Counted from the stretch's first letter, positions 1 to 8,692 are shown. The stretch: DNA of 32,219 bases from Desulfocapsa sp. (GCA_013426795.1 JACDZF010000013.1:1-32219); one strand, 5' to 3'. Notes: generated by a model not told the origin, from the sequence alone. A program made the numbers and translations.

Positions 1-49
1 GAAGTTTATAAAATAAGGAGGCCTGGGGCAGAGCTCGGGGTGAACACCC

Positions 50-125
50 TTCGACAAGCTCAGGGTGAACGGGGTGTTGATCGAAATTTATGAGCCTTTT
101 TCCCGTTCGTAGTGAGCCTGTCGAA
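50..125. repeat. REP-like inverted repeat pair
   Basis: Two imperfect 24-nt arms (50-73 and 102-125) face each other and can form a long hairpin. The left arm begins TTCGACAAGCTCAGGGTGAA; the reverse complement of the right arm begins TTCGACAGGCTCACTACGAA. Both continue to CGGG, with 19 of 24 positions identical. This TTCGACA-GCTCA core is familiar from intergenic palindromes in many bacterial genomes. No gene is supported in 1-339. Confidence 0.6.
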
Positions 126-197
126 CCACACTCATTATACTTTTGCAGCAGGTTCAAGGGAGACAAGTTATCCCTGCATCCCACCGGCTGGTGTTTA

Positions 198-220
198 TTC
201 CATTTTAAAATCAAGCGTTC
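198..220. repeat. Half copy of a dispersed repeat also found at 11436
   Basis: This 23-nt stretch matches 11436-11458 at 21 of 23 positions, both ending AATCAAGCGTTC. In the second copy the motif forms one arm of a 122-bp inverted-repeat element; here only one arm is clear. It lies in the gene-free leader before the YjbQ-family gene. Confidence 0.5.
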
Positions 221-339
221 CCATATCGCGCTCGTTTGGTAATGGACACTCCCCGCCCTTGACGGGAGGGGTTGGGGAGGTAGCTTGCCGGAAAAGATCG
301 GTGCAATCTATCTATCAAGGAAAAAATGAGGGAAACGGG

Positions 340-756
340 ATGAAATCGTATCGCAAGGAGTTGTGGTTCAATGTGACGAGCCGCCGGGCGTTTATCAATA
401 TCACCAGTCAGGTGCGGGAATGTCTGCGTGAGAGCGAAATCTCCGAAGGTCTGGTCCTGGTGAACGCCATGCATATCACCGCCTCGGTCTTTATCAATGA
501 CGATGAATCCGGGCTCCATCATGATTATGAGGTCTGGCTGGAAAAGCTGGCCCCCCATGAACCGGTGACTCACTACCGTCACAATTTCGGCGAAGACAAC
601 GCCGATGCCCATTTGAAGCGCCAGGTGATGGGGAGGGAGGTCGTGGTGGCCGTCACCGGCGGTCAGCTTGATTTCGGACCCTGGGAGCAGATTTTCTATG
701 GGGAGTTTGACGGCGGTCGCAAGAAGAGGGTGCTGGTGAAAATCATCGGTGAATGA
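340..756 (+). CDS. YjbQ/UPF0047 family protein (secondary thiamine-phosphate synthase type)
   Basis: The protein has 138 residues, the normal length for the YjbQ family. Visible family features are the segment [15 protein letters not shown] near residues 45-60, the following His-His-Asp, the [20 protein letters not shown] stretch and the C-terminal [13 protein letters not shown]. YjbQ proteins are small soluble enzymes with weak thiamine-phosphate synthase activity reported for the E. coli member; their true role is unsettled. The ATG at 340 begins [10 protein letters not shown], the usual family start, and follows a purine-rich stretch. The frame stays open upstream to 112, but that extension reads through intergenic repeats and is not family sequence. 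The gene stands alone on the plus strand, with a minus-strand gene converging on it. Confidence 0.85.
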   Translation: MKSYRKELWFNVTSRRAFINITSQVRECLRESEISEGLVLVNAMHITASVFINDDESGLHHDYEVWLEKLAPHEPVTHYRHNFGEDNADAHLKRQVMGREVVVAVTGGQLDFGPWEQIFYGEFDGGRKKRVLVKIIGE

Positions 757-809
757 GGGATGGCAGCTAAGTGGCGGCAGGGAGGACTCCTCAGGGTTGC
801 CGCCCTGGA

Positions 810-1070
810 TCATTTCTGGAATTTTTTCATCTTTTCGCTGATCATGCTGGATTTGTCGCAGTGGGCCCCTTCACGGGGATTGCACTCAAGCAGGATTCCC
901 ATCACCCGGTCGGCGGCCCGAACGCAGTCGGCATCTTCCAGCCTTGCCAGGATATTGGCCATTAACCCGTTGAACTCGACGCATTTCTGATAATCGGCAG
1001 AGGCTCGCTGGTGCAGGGCGCAGGCCTTTTCCAGATCTTTCTGGATGTCGTCGGGAAGTGTTTCAGCCAT
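810..1070 (-). CDS. Small Cys-containing hypothetical protein
   Basis: This gives an 86-residue soluble protein, acidic in its first half. It has four cysteines (in ACAL, QKCVEF, ADCVRA and LECNP) and a fifth in GAHCDKS near the C-terminus. I do not recognise the family. The ATG at 1070 has an AAGGA-type ribosome binding site about ten bases upstream on the minus strand. Predicted helical segments dominate, with no signal peptide or membrane segment. It converges on the YjbQ-family gene and diverges from the GNAT gene at 1201. The start context and the fit between flanking genes favour a real gene, but there is no homology evidence. Confidence 0.5.
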   Translation of the reverse strand: MAETLPDDIQKDLEKACALHQRASADYQKCVEFNGLMANILARLEDADCVRAADRVMGILLECNPREGAHCDKSSMISEKMKKFQK

Positions 1071-1200
1071 GGGAGCTGTTCCTTTTCTGCAAGGTGATGG
1101 AGCGGGAAAGGTAGAAACGTCAATGGACGGCGATGGTTGACCGGAGAATATATCGTATAACCTGGCCCACAGCGAATAAAAAGTAAAGGGAGGGCAGGAA

Positions 1201-1686
1201 ATGAAGATACGAAGGCTCGACCCGGAAAATTATCCCAAGGTCTCCGCGTTGTTGGCGCAGGCATTTCCCGGCAGCAGATTGGAGGCACAACTCGTTGACA
1301 ATCTGCATCAAAAAAACAGGGTGATGCACGAGTGGGTCTGTCTTCACGTCAACTCGGTCATAGCCTATATCGCCTTTACCAATGCCTATGAGGGCAGCAC
1401 CGTGTGCGGTCTGCATCTGGCACCGCTGGCGGTGAAGCCGGACTTTCAACGCCAGGGAATTGGCTCCGAGCTGCTCCGGTTTGCCCTGCGCCAGGAGGTC
1501 ATTGCGGACAGTCCGGTCTTTGTCCTGGGGAACCCGAAATTCTATCGAAAATTCGGATTTGTGTCGTGTGCCACGCCCACCTGCCCCTTTGACCAAAAAA
1601 ATGCCCACTTCCTCGGGTTGCGCAATGTCACTGCGCGGGCCTTCGTCGTGGGCTATGAGCCGGAGTTTACCCTCGGCAAGCGGTGA
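1201..1686 (+). CDS. GNAT family N-acetyltransferase (YhbS-like)
   Basis: A 161-residue single-domain acetyltransferase, expected to transfer acetyl from acetyl-CoA to an amine; the substrate cannot be told from sequence. The acetyl-CoA pyrophosphate-binding motif A is clear: LAPLAVKPDFQRQGIGSELL, with the R/Q-x-x-G-x-G/A core as RQGIGS. Downstream, VLGNPKFYRKFGF matches the conserved G-x-P-x-FY-x-x-FGF segment of YhbS-type GNATs. The ATG follows GGGAGGGCAGGAA, a good ribosome binding site. The gene is monocistronic and converges with the SDR gene at 1739. A 12-bp hairpin covers its stop codon. Confidence 0.85.
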   Translation: MKIRRLDPENYPKVSALLAQAFPGSRLEAQLVDNLHQKNRVMHEWVCLHVNSVIAYIAFTNAYEGSTVCGLHLAPLAVKPDFQRQGIGSELLRFALRQEVIADSPVFVLGNPKFYRKFGFVSCATPTCPFDQKNAHFLGLRNVTARAFVVGYEPEFTLGKR

Positions 1687-1693
1687 ACTCCGG
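1660..1693 (+). terminator. Hairpin over the GNAT stop codon, possible terminator
   Basis: CCGGAGTTTACC (1660-1671) pairs with GGTGAACTCCGG (1682-1693) with one G-U pair and a 10-nt loop. The stop codon lies inside the right arm. No T tract follows, so termination here would be weak or would need another factor. Confidence 0.35.
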
Positions 1694-1738
1694 CCCGGCT
1701 CCAGCGGCAACTCGTCTTCTTTCCTGACAGGCCCTGTC

Positions 1739-2428
1739 CTAGCGGTAATTCATGCCGTTGTTCATATCGATAATTTCACCGTTGATATATGCCGGGGCAT
1801 CGGTGGCAAGCCAGCAGGTCGTCGCTGCCACCTCTTCGGCGGTACAGAATCGCTGGTTGATGGTGGTCGATTTCAGGCGGCTCTTCCGTTCTTCGGGAAT
1901 GGTCTTCATCATGTCGGTTTCCACGGGGCCGGGGGCAACGGTGTTGGCGACCACGCCCCGTGGGCCGTAGGTCCTTGCCAGGGAGCGCATGGCGTTCACC
2001 AGTCCGGCCTTGGAAATGCCGTACCAGATGTCGGGATGGCCGATGGTTCCGGCGACGGAACCCATGCTGACGATGCGGCCGCCGCCGCTCTCCGCCATCT
2101 GCTCCGCCAGATGCACGCTCAGCCGTACCGCGGTGATCAGGTTGACGTTGAGTATGTGCAGGATATCCGCCTCGGACTGATAATCGCGCGCGGTTTTTCT
2201 GTTCATAATCCCGGCATTATTGATGAGAATCCGGGGGGTGCCGATGGTATCGACAATCTTTAAGGTTTTCCCATAGTCTGCAATATCTGTTTTCCACGAG
2301 ATAATGCCACCTGTCGGCGAGTCGATGCCGGTGCGTGACAGGACATGGACTTCAAATCCCCGCTTGAGAAGATTTTTCGCGATTTCAAGACCGATTCCTT
2401 TGTTCCCGCCTGTGATGATTGCCTTCAT
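1739..2428 (-). CDS. SDR family oxidoreductase (FabG-like)
   Basis: The protein has 229 residues, a little short for a classical short-chain dehydrogenase but complete. Cofactor motif TGGNKGIG is at residues 6-13, NNAG at about 70-73, the catalytic Ser in VSMGSVAG, Tyr and Lys in YGISK, and NTVAPGPVETDM after it. These are the features of NAD(P)H-dependent 3-oxoacyl-ACP-reductase-like enzymes; the substrate is unknown. ATG 2428 has AGGAGAA upstream at good spacing. It lies 45 bp behind the outer membrane efflux gene on the same strand, so it may be the last gene of the efflux operon, though a metabolic link is not evident. Confidence 0.85.
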   Translation of the reverse strand: MKAIITGGNKGIGLEIAKNLLKRGFEVHVLSRTGIDSPTGGIISWKTDIADYGKTLKIVDTIGTPRILINNAGIMNRKTARDYQSEADILHILNVNLITAVRLSVHLAEQMAESGGGRIVSMGSVAGTIGHPDIWYGISKAGLVNAMRSLARTYGPRGVVANTVAPGPVETDMMKTIPEERKSRLKSTTINQRFCTAEEVAATTCWLATDAPAYINGEIIDMNNGMNYR

Positions 2429-2473
2429 ATCAATTCTCCTGTTGTTAAAATGTCGGCATGGTGCCGAAAGGTT

Positions 2474-3955
2474 TTACGTCGATGGATCAGTGGTTTGCGG
2501 CGCCTTGCCGTCAATGCCGCTGTCATTTTCCTTCCAGCCCCCACCCAGGGCCTTGAACAGGGCGACCAGATTGGTGCAGACGGTCTTGCTGCTCAGGGCC
2601 AGGGCCTCTTCGGTGAGGTAGAGGGAGCGCTGGCTGTCGAGCACCGAGAGAAAATCATTTTCGCCGGCGACATAGAGGTCGGTGGCAAGTTTCACCGCGA
2701 TGCGATTGGCAGTGACCGCCGTGTCCAGGGCCTGGCGATGCTCTTCCTCCTTGCGGGCCGCGATCAGGGCGTTTTCAACCTCGGTAAGGGCGGTGAGAAC
2801 CGTCTGTTCATAGCTGAGCAGTTGCTCATCCTGGATCGCGGTCTTCATCTCAATATTAGCACGACGGCGGCCCATATCAAAGAGCGGCCAGTTGATCGAG
2901 GGGCCAAGGGACCAGGCACGGCTGGACTGGTTGAAGGTTGAATGAAAGCTGTCATTCTGCAATCCGAGGCTGCCGGTGATGGTGAAGGTGGGAAAGAGAT
3001 CGGCGGTGGCAACTCCGATACGGGCAGTGGCGACGTGGATGTTTGCCTCGGCCATGCGGATATCGGGCCGACGGCGGAGCAACTCCGACGGAAGGCCCAG
3101 CGGCACGCCGGCCATGGCCTGGGGCAGGGGGGCATCCGGCGTCAGCTCAGCCAGAAGGGTTGCAGGCTCACTGGCCAGCAGCAGGCTGAGGCCATGGATT
3201 GTCTGCCGGATTGCCGCCTCCAGCAGGGGAATCTGTCCGGCGGTGGTGGCGGCCTGGGCCTCGGCCCGAACCATGTCGAGCTTGTTGATAAAACCGACAT
3301 CCCAGCGTTGACGGGTCAGTTTAACGGTATGTTCCTGGGTGTTCAGATTGGCGCGGGCAATGGCGAGACGCTGTTGCAGGGAGCGCAGGGTCAGATAATC
3401 GCTGGCCACCTCGGCACTGAGGCTGACCAGCAGATCATGGCGACTCTCCACCGTCACGTCCAATTCCGCCGTGCTGGCCTCGACTTCCCGGCGGATGCCG
3501 CCAAAGATGTCGAGCTCCCAGATGGCATCAAACCCGGTCTGGTGGAGATTGGTGGTGGGGCCGGGGCTGTCGCTAACGGACATCGGTGTCTGAAGGCGGC
3601 GATAGGCGGCATAGGCATCCACGGTCGGGCCCAGACTTGCCCCCGCAATGGACATGGCGGCCCGGGCCTGGCGGATACGGCTTTGGGCAATGCGCAGATC
3701 AAGATTGACCGCAAAGGCCCGCTCGATAAGGGAGGTGAGCTGGGGATCATTGAAGATCTTCCACCATTGGGCCAGATCCTCCTCGCCAGGGCTTGCGGCA
3801 ATGGCTGACAAAGCGGCCTGGTCCGACCACTGGCTGGCAAGGGCAGGCTCTGGCGGCTTGAAGTCCGGGCCGACGGTGCAGCTGGAGAGGATGGGCAGGA
3901 GGCAGCAGAATATCAGGCTGATTCGGCCTGATATTCGACAGAGAAACGGAAGCAT
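2474..3955 (-). CDS. Outer membrane efflux lipoprotein, NodT/TolC family
   Basis: A 493-residue outer membrane channel protein. The N-terminus MLPFLCRISGRISLIFC is a lipoprotein signal ending in lipobox LSSC, followed by TVGPDFKPPEP, the hallmark start of NodT-type factors. Two OEP repeats follow; GLPSELLRRRPDIRMAE marks the second repeat, as in OprM/CusC/NodT proteins. It would connect the periplasmic adaptor and inner-membrane ABC permease encoded just upstream to the outside. The start at 3955 was chosen because AAGGAGG sits six bases upstream and the signal peptide begins there. The frame is open to 4108, but that part overlaps the permease gene and adds non-signal sequence. Confidence 0.9.
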   Translation of the reverse strand: MLPFLCRISGRISLIFCCLLPILSSCTVGPDFKPPEPALASQWSDQAALSAIAASPGEEDLAQWWKIFNDPQLTSLIERAFAVNLDLRIAQSRIRQARAAMSIAGASLGPTVDAYAAYRRLQTPMSVSDSPGPTTNLHQTGFDAIWELDIFGGIRREVEASTAELDVTVESRHDLLVSLSAEVASDYLTLRSLQQRLAIARANLNTQEHTVKLTRQRWDVGFINKLDMVRAEAQAATTAGQIPLLEAAIRQTIHGLSLLLASEPATLLAELTPDAPLPQAMAGVPLGLPSELLRRRPDIRMAEANIHVATARIGVATADLFPTFTITGSLGLQNDSFHSTFNQSSRAWSLGPSINWPLFDMGRRRANIEMKTAIQDEQLLSYEQTVLTALTEVENALIAARKEEEHRQALDTAVTANRIAVKLATDLYVAGENDFLSVLDSQRSLYLTEEALALSSKTVCTNLVALFKALGGGWKENDSGIDGKAPQTTDPST

Positions 3956-4013
3956 GGAGCTCCTCCTTGCAGGGATAAGCCGGGAGGATGTCCCGCCGCC
4001 ATGGTGGATGAAT

Positions 4014-5381
4014 TTATTCATAACGCAGGGCCTCAATGGGATCAAGGCGCGAGGCCTTCCAGGCTGGATAAAAGCCGAAGATGATGCCCACCCCGGCAGA
4101 AACGACAACAGCGGTGGTGATGGCGGCAGGTGATGTCTCCACCGGCCATTTGAGCAGGAAGCTCACCAGCATGGAGCCGCCGTGCCCAAGGATAATGCCC
4201 ACGGCGCCGCCGGTGAGGCAGAGCACAATCGCCTCCACCAGAAACTGACGGAGAATATCCCGTCCCCGGGCGCCCACCGCCATACGCAGGCCGATCTCGC
4301 GGGTGCGTTCGGTCACCGAAACGAGCATGATGTTCATGATTCCCACCCCGCCCACAACCAGCGAGATCATCGCCACGGCCAGCAGGAGATTGGTCATGAG
4401 CAGGGTGGTGGTGGAGAGGGTGCGGGTCAGTTCGGCCATGTCACGGATATTGAAGTCATCCGGTTCACCGGCCTGGATGCCATGTCGCTCCCGCAGAAGT
4501 TCGGTTATCTGGTCAATGGCGGTGGGGATCTCCTCCGCGCTGCGAGCTGCCGCCATGATCTGATCAATATTGGCAAAGCGAATCGGCATGGGGTTATTTG
4601 CCTGTTGTAAGCTGGATTGTTTGGGATAGAGACTGGTCTGGCCTGTGGGGTAGAGATTGCTCAGGGTGTTCAAGGAGTCGGTGGTGGACGAGGTGCTCTG
4701 GTTGGTGTTGGCAAGAGTGGTGCCGCTGACCCTGAATTTGATCGTGGTCCAGGGTGCCAGGATAACATCATCCTGATCAAAGCCCATCATGTTGGAGCCT
4801 TTGCTGGAGAGTACCCCGGTGACTCGGAAGGCGATATTCTTGATGCGGATTTCCTTGCCGATGGGTGATTCGTCATCGAAGAGTTCGCGCGCCAGGGTCT
4901 GGCCGAGGATACAGACCCGATTGGCGTTGAGTACGTCACGATCATTGAAGGGCTCGCCCTGGGCCAGGTTGGTCCAGTCCTGCACATCGAGATAGTTGGG
5001 GGTGGTGCCGTAGATGCTGTTGGGCACCCAGTTGCGGTTGCCGCAAACCACCTGGGCGCGGGTGCGGACCATGGGCGCGGCATTGCGGACAGCTGGACAC
5101 TCCCGGAGGATGGCCTGACTATCCAGGGGAGTGAGCGAGGTGGTGGTGCCGGCGCCAAAGGAAACGCCGCCGCTGGAGGCGGTACCGGGCCGGATGACGA
5201 GCACATTGGCCCCCATGCTGGCGATGGATTTATTGAGGGCTGCCTTGGAACCGGCGCCGATCTCCATCATCGCGATCACCGCGCCAACGCCGATGACAAT
5301 CCCGAGGGTGGTGAGCATGGCCCGCAGGGGGTTGCGGCGCAGGGCCCTGAAGGCGGTGCGGGCGGTGGTGAGAAGCCTCAT
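4014..5381 (-). CDS. MacB-type ABC transporter permease
   Basis: A 455-residue permease of the MacB/FtsX class. It has an N-terminal membrane helix (LRAMLTTLGIVIGVGAVIAM, about residues 19-40), a large periplasmic MacB_PCD domain, then three helices in the last 130 residues. The coupling segment with VSVTERTREIGLRMAVGAR and the C-terminal DPIEALRYE are typical. In E. coli, MacB is one polypeptide with the ATPase fused in front; here ATPase and permease are separate, as in YknY/YknZ. The ATG overlaps the ATPase stop by four bases (ATGA), indicating translational coupling. Expected function is export of a macrolide, peptide, heme or lipid-like substrate through MacA and the TolC-like channel. 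Confidence 0.92.
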   Translation of the reverse strand: MRLLTTARTAFRALRRNPLRAMLTTLGIVIGVGAVIAMMEIGAGSKAALNKSIASMGANVLVIRPGTASSGGVSFGAGTTTSLTPLDSQAILRECPAVRNAAPMVRTRAQVVCGNRNWVPNSIYGTTPNYLDVQDWTNLAQGEPFNDRDVLNANRVCILGQTLARELFDDESPIGKEIRIKNIAFRVTGVLSSKGSNMMGFDQDDVILAPWTTIKFRVSGTTLANTNQSTSSTTDSLNTLSNLYPTGQTSLYPKQSSLQQANNPMPIRFANIDQIMAAARSAEEIPTAIDQITELLRERHGIQAGEPDDFNIRDMAELTRTLSTTTLLMTNLLLAVAMISLVVGGVGIMNIMLVSVTERTREIGLRMAVGARGRDILRQFLVEAIVLCLTGGAVGIILGHGGSMLVSFLLKWPVETSPAAITTAVVVSAGVGIIFGFYPAWKASRLDPIEALRYE

Positions 5382-6103
5382 GACAGCTCACCTGGAAGTG
5401 CCTGGGCTGAGGAGGGCGGCGGGTCGCTGTTTTGGAGGAGTCCGTCGTCCATGCGGATGATCTGTCTGGCGTGGGCTGCCACCTTTGGGTCATGGGTCAC
5501 CATGATGATGGTGATCCCGTCCTCGCTGTTGAGGCGCTCAAACATCTGCAGCACCTCTTCGCTGGTGTGGGAATCGAGGTTGCCGGTGGGCTCATCGGCA
5601 AAGAGCAGCGGGGGATGGTTGATCAGGGCCCGGGCGATGGCCACACGCTGCTGCTGGCCGCCGGAAAGCTGGGAAGGAAGATGGTGAAGCCGGTCGGCCA
5701 GTCCCACCCGGCTGAGCATCTCCGTGGCCCGTTTTTTGATCTCGCCGTCGCTCAGGGGCTCGGAGGTGTAGGAGAGGGGCATGGCCACGTTTTCCAGGGC
5801 ACTGGTGCGGGCCAGCAGGTTGAAACTCTGGAAGACAAAGCCCAGCTTCCGGTTGCGGAGCAGGGCCCGCTCGTCGCTGTTGAGCTGGGAGGTCGCAATG
5901 TCATCCAGCCAGTATTCCCCGGCGGACGGGCGATCAAGACAGCCGAGGATATTCATCAGGGTGCTTTTGCCTGAGCCCGATGATCCGGTGAGCGCCACCA
6001 GTTGCCCCCGTTCGACGGTCAGGCTGATGCCCTTGAGGACAGGCACGGAGATGTCACCCATCTGGTAGGTTTTCTCGATGCCGTTAAGTTTGATAAGTTC
6101 CAT
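5378..6103 (-). CDS. MacB/LolD-type ABC transporter ATP-binding protein
   Basis: A 241-residue ABC ATPase. The Walker A motif is GSSGSGKST, the signature is LSGGQQQRVAIARAL, Walker B is LLFADEPTGNLD, and the H-loop is VTHD. The Q-loop lies in GFVFQSFNLLARTSALENV. It would power the permease encoded immediately downstream. The start at 6103 (MELIKLNGIEKTYQMG) gives the usual family length. An upstream TTG at 6145 overlaps the adaptor stop codon (TTGA) and would add 14 residues; I cannot exclude it, since neither start has a strong ribosome binding site. Order adaptor, ATPase, permease, outer membrane factor is a classic MacAB-TolC operon. Confidence 0.92.
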   Translation of the reverse strand: MELIKLNGIEKTYQMGDISVPVLKGISLTVERGQLVALTGSSGSGKSTLMNILGCLDRPSAGEYWLDDIATSQLNSDERALLRNRKLGFVFQSFNLLARTSALENVAMPLSYTSEPLSDGEIKKRATEMLSRVGLADRLHHLPSQLSGGQQQRVAIARALINHPPLLFADEPTGNLDSHTSEEVLQMFERLNSEDGITIIMVTHDPKVAAHARQIIRMDDGLLQNSDPPPSSAQALPGELS

Positions 6104-6141
6104 GGGGCTGTTTTTCTCTGAGGAACGGATGGTCGCTGTTG

Positions 6142-7464
6142 TCAATTGCCGCCGCTTTTGCTGCCACTCTTGCTGCTCCTGCTGCCGGGAAACTTCGGAG
6201 TAAACGGGGTCCCAACGCTCTCATTGCCTCTGGTGGTGTCGGGCGCGTCGACTCCGGTGATGACCTGCATGCCTTCGTGCAGCGCCTCATTTTCTTCGAT
6301 GAGGGTATTGATCCCGTCATTGGGCCCTGTTTGGACGACAATGGGGCGGGGCTTTCCGTTTTCGTCAAGAACCCAGAGCCGTCCCGAGGACGAATCGTTG
6401 CCTGATGTCTGGCCGGGGCTTGCCTTTTGAGCATCCTTCATTGCCGATTTATTCCGGCCCTTCGTTGTGCCGGCGTCCTTGTCGGCGGGCGGGCTCCAGC
6501 GCAGGGCCGCGTTGGGTGCCTGGAGAACCTGGGTAAACTGCTGAAGATGGAACAGGACATTGGCGGTCAGATAGGGAAGAAGGCGACCATCGCTGTTGTC
6601 GGTGGCGATTTCAACGGTGTAGGTGACCACATTCTGGTTCATGGCGGCATTGAGCCGGATCTTCCTCACTTCCCCCTTGAAGGACTGACCGGGAAAGGCA
6701 TCCACGGTAAAGGATACCGGCTGTCCGGGCTGGATTTTGCCGATATCGGCCTCGTTCACCGCCACCCAGACCTGGATGCGGGTGAGATCCTTGGCAAGGA
6801 GGAAGAGGCTGGGGGCATTGAGACTGGAAACCACGGTTTGACCGGTGTTGACCCGGCGGTCAATGATGATGCCCTTGACCGGCGAGGTGATGGTGCAGTA
6901 ACCGAGGTTGCGTCGGGCCCGTTTGAGCGCCGCCTCTGCCTGAAGGATGACGGCCTGATTCACCGCAACCTGGGCTTTTGCGATCTTCCAGGCAGATTCG
7001 TAGCCGTCGTAACTTGATTGGGAAAGGGCCTCGGAGGGCCCGAGCTTTTTCGCCCGCGTCCACTCCCGTTCCGTCCTGAACAGGTCTGCTTCAGCTCGCT
7101 CGAGGTTGGCCTTGCCGGACTGGAGGGTGGCCTCGGCCTGGGCCACGTCGCTTGCGTAGAGGGAGTCGTCAATGCGGGCAAGGATTGTGCCAGCGTCCAC
7201 CTCTGAGCCATAGTCCACGGTTTTGCCCTTGGCGTCCTTGCCGAAGGAGAGGATCTGGCCGGCCACCTGGGCGCCGACATCGATGACTTCTTCCGGTTGC
7301 ACGGTTCCCGTGGCACTGATGGAAACCAGCAGATCAGCGCGGGTGATCGCGACGGTGCGGTAGGTGGTGTTCTGCTTCTGGCCCCGGGTCAGAAGCCATA
7401 TGGCGAGACCGCCGAGCAGAACCACGATGATGATCAGTATTGATTTCTTGCCGGGCAGTGTCAT
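6142..7464 (-). CDS. MacA-type periplasmic adaptor (membrane fusion protein)
   Basis: A 440-residue RND/MacA-family adaptor. It has one N-terminal membrane anchor (about residues 8-26), then a lipoyl half (SISATGTVQPEEVIDVGAQVAGQI), an alpha-helical hairpin rich in Ala and Glu (about 110-175), the second lipoyl half (ARRNLGYCTITSPVKGIIIDRRVNTGQTV) and beta-barrel regions. The last third contains a charged insert (about residues 325-360) rich in Lys and Gly, and the C-terminus ends in a low-complexity SKSGSKSGGN tail, which is unusual. GAGG lies upstream of ATG 7464. It bridges the inner-membrane permease and the outer membrane factor of the same operon. Confidence 0.92.
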   Translation of the reverse strand: MTLPGKKSILIIIVVLLGGLAIWLLTRGQKQNTTYRTVAITRADLLVSISATGTVQPEEVIDVGAQVAGQILSFGKDAKGKTVDYGSEVDAGTILARIDDSLYASDVAQAEATLQSGKANLERAEADLFRTEREWTRAKKLGPSEALSQSSYDGYESAWKIAKAQVAVNQAVILQAEAALKRARRNLGYCTITSPVKGIIIDRRVNTGQTVVSSLNAPSLFLLAKDLTRIQVWVAVNEADIGKIQPGQPVSFTVDAFPGQSFKGEVRKIRLNAAMNQNVVTYTVEIATDNSDGRLLPYLTANVLFHLQQFTQVLQAPNAALRWSPPADKDAGTTKGRNKSAMKDAQKASPGQTSGNDSSSGRLWVLDENGKPRPIVVQTGPNDGINTLIEENEALHEGMQVITGVDAPDTTRGNESVGTPFTPKFPGSRSSKSGSKSGGN

Positions 7465-7587
7465 GATCCAACCTCGTTTTCTGACTGGTGCGTCTGCCGC
7501 CGAAGGGTGCCGTGGCGACCATGGAATATGGGCAGTCTGGTGCTTGAGGCCAGGATTGACCAGGGACTCGTATCAGGAAAAATCCCA

Positions 7588-7971
7588 TCAAAAGATGGGG
7601 ACAGGCTGACGGTTCTGGTTGATGGCAACCAGGGTGACGACGGCCTCCGTGACCTTCTGCTCATTGCCCTTCCAGCGGGGGTTGGCCCGTACCTCCACCA
7701 GGATGCAGATGGAGGTGCGGCCGATCTTGACGGTTTGACACCAGAGGCTGACGATGTCCCCGACCTGAACCGGGTGATGAAACTGGATGGAGTCCATGGC
7801 CACGGTGACATAGCGATGGCGCGCCTGACGCTGGGCCTCCACGGCCGCGGCCTCGTCAATCATGGAGAGAATGACTCCGCCAAAGATATCGCCATCGGGA
7901 TTGGTGTCTTTGGGCAGCATGACCAGACGGATGGAAGGTTCCTTGGATGGCGCTTTCATGAGTTCTGTCAT
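7588..7971 (-). CDS. Acyl-CoA thioesterase, hot-dog fold (YciA-like)
   Basis: A 127-residue single hot-dog domain. LPKDTNPDGDIFGGVILSMIDEAAA (about residues 19-43) contains the N-x-x-G-x-x-F-G-G core and the active-site Asp of YciA/BFIT-type thioesterases. YVTVAMDSIQFHHPVQVGDIV is the matching second half. It would hydrolyse acyl-CoA thioesters in the cytoplasm; chain-length preference cannot be inferred. GAGAG precedes ATG 7971. It is 123 bp upstream of the macA-type gene on the same strand, so cotranscription is possible but not shown. Confidence 0.87.
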   Translation of the reverse strand: MTELMKAPSKEPSIRLVMLPKDTNPDGDIFGGVILSMIDEAAAVEAQRQARHRYVTVAMDSIQFHHPVQVGDIVSLWCQTVKIGRTSICILVEVRANPRWKGNEQKVTEAVVTLVAINQNRQPVPIF

Positions 7972-8041
7972 GGGGTCTCTCTTCGTGATTTCCTGATTTG
8001 CCGGGGATTAGTTGAGGAGCTTCAATGGATGACGGCAAGGG

Positions 8042-8419
8042 CTAATCGCAAGGACGGTCAACATAGGTGGTATACGTGTAGCGCCCACTCTGGTCGTAAT
8101 GATTGTAAGTGTCCCGACAGATTCTCCGGGGTGAAGGCGGCGCATAAACGGGTTGGGCGTAAACCGGTTGGGGATAAACGGGTTGGGCGTAAGCGTAAGG
8201 TCGGGAAAGGGCCGCCACCCCCAGCACGGTGCCGAACACAGCCACCGGCACAATCCAGTCATCATTATGGTGACGGTAATATCCTCCTGAGTAGTAGGGG
8301 GCAGGACGGTAATATCCATGTGGTCTGTGGCCATAGGATGGATAGTATCCGTAACGTTGAGCCAGGACGATGGTCGGACAAAGCAGGAGAATGAGGGTGA
8401 TGACAATCTTTTTTTTCAC
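8042..8419 (-). CDS. Secreted Tyr/Pro-rich hypothetical protein
   Basis: A 125-residue protein with a clear signal peptide (MKKKIVITLILLLCPTIVLA, cleavage after about residue 20). The mature part begins with a Tyr/His/Gly-rich segment (RYGYYPSYGHRPHGYYRP), then a short hydrophobic stretch IVPVAVFGTVLGVAALS, then tandem PQPVYAQPVYA-type repeats, and ends with a Cys-containing segment (RRICRDTYNHYD and RPCD). The two C-terminal cysteines could form a disulfide. Similar low-complexity secreted proteins are common in deltaproteobacteria, but I do not recognise a function. The ATG follows GGGAGGACTCC-type sequence when read on the minus strand. It is divergent from the selenopeptide gene. Confidence 0.72.
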   Translation of the reverse strand: MKKKIVITLILLLCPTIVLAQRYGYYPSYGHRPHGYYRPAPYYSGGYYRHHNDDWIVPVAVFGTVLGVAALSRPYAYAQPVYPQPVYAQPVYAPPSPRRICRDTYNHYDQSGRYTYTTYVDRPCD

Positions 8420-8659
8420 GGGAGGACTCCTTGAGTTCTATCCAATAACTTTGGCTCTGGTTTCATCTGACCAGAACCGGGGAAACAATCCTGCAGGATG
8501 GTTGAATTTTCAGCAATGAATAATGATTTCGTACTTTAATACTTTTTTGCGACAATGCCACAAACAAGCCATTAAATCTCTAAAACTGTCATCCATGGTT
8601 TGCGAAATATTTATGAACAAGTCGCTCAAAATAACTTGAAAATAATACGCCGCTTGTCC

Positions 8660-8688
8660 TTGACATCGACTGGCCGAAGCGATAAGAT
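8660..8688 (+). promoter_or_regulatory. Sigma-70-type promoter for the selenopeptide gene
   Basis: TTGACA (8660-8665) is separated by exactly 17 bases from TAAGAT (8683-8688). The -35 is perfect and the -10 matches four of six consensus bases. Transcription would start about 8695, leaving a leader of about 65 nt before the ATG at 8762. The rest of the 342-bp intergenic gap (8420-8659) shows no gene; it is AT-rich. Confidence 0.65.
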
Positions 8689-8692
8689 TTTT

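Noticed and set aside
112..339. N-terminal extension of the YjbQ-family protein
   Set aside because: It reads through intergenic repeats and is not YjbQ sequence.
1460..2263. 267-residue plus-strand ORF
   Set aside because: It spans the end of the GNAT gene and the antisense of the SDR gene, with no family features; both overlapped genes are well supported.
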